A stretch of 64,000 bases of DNA from Rhodamnia argentea. Taxonomy: Eukaryota > Streptophyta > Magnoliopsida > Myrtales > Myrtaceae. The notes under the pieces are model-generated. The model saw only the letters and a list, made by a program, of their open reading frames with translations, ran no database searches and was not told where the DNA came from. The stretch covers positions 8,282,001-8,346,000 of the forward strand of contig NC_063157.1 in NCBI RefSeq assembly GCF_020921035.1, read 5' to 3'. The position numbers were made by a program, and so were the translations under genes. Numbering within the stretch: position 1 is the first letter of the stretch; every line of letters starts with the position of its first letter. This document shows positions 58,975-64,000 of this stretch, piece after piece.

Positions 58975-60343
58975 AAGAGGGGGAAAAGGGGGAAACAACC
59001 ACGAACATATACACATGCGACTGATTGTGGGTATGTTGTACTTAATATGCATTATCAAAGTATAACACTTAATATGTATTATCGAATTATAGCTTAGGCG
59101 TTGTATCATCTGGATTAAATGGGACTATCGATGGCATGAAGTTTGTCTTGTGCATCTCAGAGGGCCTTTTGAGTTAGTCTTAATTGGAGGCTCCGAGCAC
59201 TAATCTGGTTTCTATATGTGAAAATAAGCTTAGTTATGAGCCCGTGTGTCGGCCTACTTTAATTCCCTGTATGCATGGTGGTTGTACATCGGGTTTTTGA
59301 ATTGATCGCATCGAGCACTAATCTGGTCTCTATTATATTGAATGTGTATACTCAACGTGTCGTCAAGGTAAGTAATCCTAGTGTTAAAACATAAAAAGGT
59401 AAAGGACGAGCACAAAAAACGCTTTCCTTCTCATAAGTCAGCGCAAGAATAGTGGAAGAAGTATCATATAAACTTGCCCCTTTTAGCTAAAACATAAGAA
59501 ACCTTTCTTTCCAAACAAACGAATTAATGACACTTTTCCTCGAACTCAATGGCCAAAAAATTGAAACATCGAACGTGCTTTTGTTGTTGTATACATCTTA
59601 AGAAGACCCTCTGGGAACTCATTATGCCATTGGTCGAAGTCTCTTCATAGACATCCTATAAAATTGGAATAACCAAAAAACACTATGAGCTGAAAAAACA
59701 AAGCGAAAGATAGAAAGAAATTACCATACATAAATCTAACTAATTATATATTGCCCGTCGTGACATTCTCCCGTACTCTCAAAACTTATGTTGTCATATC
59801 CCCACAGGGGCCAAGAACTTGTTAATAATTCGATTGTGCTATCGGAGGCTATGGGAATTTCGGAATAAGAGAGCGCTCATTTTGTTCTTATTATATGATT
59901 GTGGTTAGATTGGATCCAGGGAGTTTCGGTAGCATCATGGCATTAAGGGAAAAAAAATGAGAGCAAGAACCATTGGAGCATCCCTTATTCAATGAATAGA
60001 TTACAAGACTAACCAAAGAAAGTTTTTAGTGACCACGTTAAGGACGGTGAGGAGGATATCCATCGTGGCGTTAATACGAAACTTGAGCTTACGGAAAAGA
60101 AAAGATGGTAGAACAGTATCTCTTCATTTGGGCCTAGTTGACGGATCCAATTTTCTGGACTCCCGCTTGGGCCTTGGCCATTACGAATGACCCGACCCGA
60201 CCCGACTCATTTCCAAGCAAGGCAAGGTGAAAATGCGAAACAGAGCAGGTCGAACTTGAAGGTCGAGTCGAGCTACAAAACTCTCTGCTCGATCGTGCTT
60301 TCGGAGAGCATCGATCCGCAGAGAGCTAGAAAACTCGGAAACG
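58975..60343. other. spacer between ceramidase and enolase
   Basis: Ceramidase 3' UTR, then non-coding DNA, then the enolase promoter and leader. GAGCACTAATCTGGTYTCTAT occurs twice (near 59195 and 59307), a short direct repeat. The tract CCCGACCCGACCCGACTC at 60190-60207 lies in the probable enolase leader. No other feature supported. Confidence 0.45.
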
Positions 60344-63300
60344 ATGTCGGTGCAGGAGTATCTGGACAAGCACATACTCTCTCGCAAGATCGAAGACGCC
60401 GTCAATGCCGCGGTTAGGGCCAAGACTCCCGATCCGGTCCTCTTCATCGTAAGACCTCTTCCTCTTCACCATCATCATCATCATCATCTTCTTCTTCTTC
60501 TTCTTCCTCGAAGGTTTTTTCCGCTTCTTTTCCGAGGAAATGCCGGAAAGTTCGGCCTGTTTCGATTATGGAAGTCGTGCGTTTTTTGAGCTGAACAGTC
60601 TCGCGCCGCCGCGGGAGGTCCTCGCTGATGCGTTTCAACTGGATGATTTTTGTTCGCAGTCGAATCACATGAGAAAGGCGGTTCCGTCGGTTATAACGAA
60701 GATTAAAGCCAGGCAAATACTGGACAGCAGGGGTATTCCTACTGTTGAAGTTGACCTGTATACTAACAAGGGGATGTTTCGCGCGTCGGCTCCGAGCGGC
60801 GACCAAACCGGAATGTGAGATTTCTCCACTTTTTCGTTTTCTTCAACTCATGTTATTTACTGGTGGATTGGTGTGGATTTGTAGTGGTAGAATTACTGGT
60901 CGCTCATGTGGTACATGTGAAGTACCAACTGGCTCTGTTAGTTTGACCATGAGGCGTGATGGCTTGTCTGGTGATGGTTTTAGGTACGAGGCTATGGAAT
61001 TGCGGGACGGGGACAAGGGAGTGTATCTTGGAAATAGTGTAAAGAGAGCTGTTAATAATATTAACGAGAAAATCTCCGAAGCATTGATAGGGATGGATCC
61101 TATTCTACAGGCTCAGATTGATCAGGCCATGATAGACCTGGACAAAACAGAGAAGAAGGTACCTGCTTTTTTATAAGGAATGGACTGTTTGCTTGGAGTT
61201 TTGCCTGAAGCAGAGCATTTGTTTTTTTTTTTTTGCGTTATTATTGGCAGAAAGATCTACATTATGAGACAATGCATTTTGAATCCAGAGATATTACAAT
61301 CATCTCTTGTTAACACAATGCCTGGGAAATTTATGATGCTTGGAGCTTTGTACATGTTTTGCCAGCCTTCACATTGGTGTATTGAAATTGTCTTTTGACA
61401 ACCATGTCATGTTTCAGTGGAAAATTGAATTTCTCCAATACTTCCATTTTTGTATTGTTGAGCATAGTTGGTTTTTTTGATGAAAAGATAGCACCTGCTT
61501 GGCAACATACAATACTAACTGGTGATGATGCTATTGCGTGAGAGTGATTTGGGTGTATGGTGTGGTAAATGTATGATTCATGAGTAAACCTTTCTATTGT
61601 CGTAGATAGCAAAAGCAATTTTTTAATTACACAATGCAAGAAAATGTTGAGTTGTTTCTATCCACCCTGATTTTGTACGTGTTGGACTGTAATAGTTCTT
61701 TTAAGTTGTTGCCTTATGGTTCGTATTAAAAATCAGGGATGCTCTTCACGTCTATCAATAAGACATGGTCTGAGAGAAATCATCTTGTAGGGTGAGCTGG
61801 GAGCTAATGCAATATTGGCTGTGTCAATTGCTGCTTGCAAAGCTGGTGCTGCTGAAAAGGAGGCATGTATATTACCATCTGCTATTAAGAAGGTTTTTGT
61901 CCATTTCTAATTCTTTCATTCCACATCTCGTCCATGCAGGTTCCCCTTTATAAGCACATTGCTGATCTTGCTGGTAAACCCAACCTGACTCTTCCAGTAC
62001 CTTCCTTCACAGTGATTAGCGGTGGAAAACACGCGGGAAACAACCTTGCCATTCAAGTATGCTCTGTCTTTCTCCCAGGCGTGACTGTGTGATTCTGTTT
62101 CTGTAATATCAATCAGCTTATGTGTGTGCTTGCAGGTTTTTTAGCTTTGTTACATACCTACAAACAATCCATTGAATTTACTTATAATTGGTTGTAAATG
62201 TTGTCAGGAAATCATGATTCTACCAATTGGAGCCTCCAGATTTGAGGAGGCTGTGCAAATGGGTTCAGAAACCTATCATCACTTAAAGGTGTACTTTGAA
62301 TTTGAACATTCTGTTTCTGAATTGTACTCAAACAGTGTCTATAACTCATTGGTTATTTATTCGTCTAAACACTGAGAATATACTGTTTCAAACAGCATCT
62401 ATCACTTATGATGTTCTAAACACTCGCCCCTTTATCATTCATTTGCTTCTCACATATCGATTATTGGCAATTCTACTGCGGTTGGTTCTATATGTCGATC
62501 CTGTTTTATGATTTTGTGTCTTGTTATTTGTCTGAATCCAGGGAAACACTATTTTATGTACTTATGTTCCTGGGTATGTAGATGAAGTGCAGACACAGTG
62601 TGCAGTGCTCTGTGATTCTCAAGTGGTTTTTTTTTTTAACTGTAACTAAAAGTAATTTTCAAAGAAACTAATAGGAAGATATCTTGGCACAAGGATGCGC
62701 CAACTGCCCTAGGTGCTCCCTCTGCTCTATGCATTTAATCTAATAATAGTGAGTGGTTATAAATCTGATGAAATCATGAAGGTAAGAAGTTTGCCATGTC
62801 TGCACTATATCTGTGCTACCTTTGCTACCCAAAGTTGGAGATAGAAGTCTGGCAGTCTCATCAATAAATCTATTGTGCAGTATTCTCTAGTTTAATGTGG
62901 CTCCATCTTCATGTTTTTCCAAGTTGACATACTGGACTTGCTTGCAGTATGACTCAACGACTAAGTTAGTTGTTCATGAGAGGGAATATCATACTTGAAA
63001 ATGAAATTTTTGTTGCATGTGTGACTAAATACGTGACAAATAGAAAAGCCATGGGAAGTGAGACGGCCTCATCAATTAGCTAGTCGATGTCAATGTGTAT
63101 AATTATTGGTGTGCCTAATATGATCAATTGGACAGAAGTGACAAAAACAAATACCTCAGGGAAAGAGACAACAAAATTATGAACTTAGTACCTTTTCCTA
63201 ATTTAATTTACGAAGAGAGTTCCAGGTTCAGTTATCTAGAAAATAACTTCCTGAATTTAATACTTTCGTCGAGTATAATGAGATTTGCTGCTGTTCTCTT

Positions 63301-64000
63301 CTAATATAAATCTTACGTGAAAAGAATTCTCTTATTTGAACTATAATTGCCAATATAGGTCAAGCAATTAAATCTTGTTGACCCAAGGCATCTAATTAAA
63401 CCAGTCAATTGGGTCAATTTTGAAATTTGTGGGTTCAACTTTAACATAACCCTTTTATTAGTCGTGTCAAATGAGTTGTTACGATTGTGACGAACACAAT
63501 TAACATATAACCCCAAAACCACTAGTTTTGTGTCATGTATGAGACGTGTTTTCTTGCCATGTCAAAATTGAGTGTTGTGAGACCAAGTATCTCCCTCAGT
63601 TTGTATGCATGACTTGTTGGCATTATGAATTTTGACGATGTCTCTGAAGGTAGACAATATTTGATTGGTGCATGTCAGTCCGATGTGTTCAGAAAGTGAT
63701 TGATCATAGTTGAATATTCATCTGTCAGCTTCCTGTTTTATAGGTGCGTGAGAACTTTCTGCATTTTATGGATTGAGCAACTTGAATTGAAGCTAATTGT
63801 TAGATGATGGTGGTGACGTATAGATTGTCGCTGATGTTGATGTTTTGTTAACAAAAAGGCAGGCTGTTATTACGGAGAAATGTGGTGCCCAGGGATGCAA
63901 TGTGGGTGAAGATGGCGGCTTTGCTCCGAATGTGTCGAGGTTGCATACTTATCTTCGTCACGCATGTCTTACCTGCAAAAACAGACAAACAAAACAACAC
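60344..64000 (+). CDS. ENO3: ENO3-type enolase, 5' part (cut by window end)
   Basis: Enolases interconvert 2-phosphoglycerate and phosphoenolpyruvate in cytosolic glycolysis; the ENO3 branch is set apart by an N-terminal extension. Seven coding exons are visible: 60344-60448, 60660-60814, 60984-61158, 61791-61862, 61940-62056, 62208-62288 and 63863-63939. They code for the first 260 residues, and the gene runs past 64000. The start [20 protein letters not shown] and the extension before the enolase core ([20 protein letters not shown]) match plant ENO3. Active-site regions are [14 protein letters not shown] (His and Glu loop) and [10 protein letters not shown]. The latter is normally VGDEGGFAP, so the catalytic Glu (211 in yeast numbering) is an Asp here, a known-looking trait of this branch that may lower or alter activity. 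The intron after 61862 starts with GC, not GT. A CAT/CTT trinucleotide repeat (about 60467-60507) lies just inside intron 1. Confidence 0.9.
60467..60507. repeat. (CAT)n(CTT)n microsatellite in ENO3 intron 1
   Basis: About six CAT-type and six CTT-type triplets in a row, starting roughly 18 bases after the exon 1 donor site. It might vary in length. Confidence 0.8.

Noticed and set aside
1-64000. tRNA, rRNA, CRISPR or riboswitch features
   Set aside because: None recognised by eye on either strand. A covariance-model scan would be needed to exclude small RNAs.

Overview
The window looks like nuclear DNA from a dicot plant. It has short GT-AG introns, plant-only families (class I small heat-shock proteins, UGT76-type glycosyltransferases, a DUF3527 protein, a plant inositolphosphorylceramide synthase) and AT-rich intergenic DNA full of small inverted-repeat transposons. 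The small heat-shock protein wording reminds me of Myrtaceae such as Eucalyptus. That is an impression and could not be tested here.

Left third (1-19140): a tandem array. Four intronless class I sHSP genes lie on the minus strand (549-1004, 7253-7741, 13106-13594, 18144-18632). Three plus-strand UGT76-like copies (5492-6960, 11041-12517, 15931-17521) each run tail-to-tail into the next sHSP. All three UGT copies are damaged; all four sHSP frames are whole. Each UGT is also preceded by a short relic exon that encodes a signal-peptide-like sequence (4783, 10319, 14887). The repeated unit is therefore sHSP promoter, secreted-protein exon relic, UGT, sHSP, with a period of about 5-6 kb. Small transposons have been inserted between and within units.

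Middle (19140-32100): no host gene that I can support. It holds a gypsy-like solo LTR with a perfect 5-bp target duplication (22431-24446), a Pack-MULE-like element with long inverted repeats, a perfect 9-bp target duplication and a GC-rich interior (26705-27949), several foldback MITEs, and a long GA microsatellite.

Right half (32100-64000): ordinary single-copy housekeeping genes. In order these are a 935-residue DUF3527 protein (33936-36841, +), inositolphosphorylceramide synthase (38561-42850, +, ten coding exons), a mitochondrial ribosomal protein S34 homologue (44794-46532, -, three exons), neutral ceramidase (51896-58974, +, nine exons) and an ENO3-type enolase (from 60344, +, seven exons seen, cut by the window end). 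The exon models join in frame throughout. IPC synthase and neutral ceramidase both consume ceramide and lie about 9 kb apart. The DNA between the S34 and ceramidase genes is itself an old tandem duplication, into which a copia-like solo LTR has inserted.
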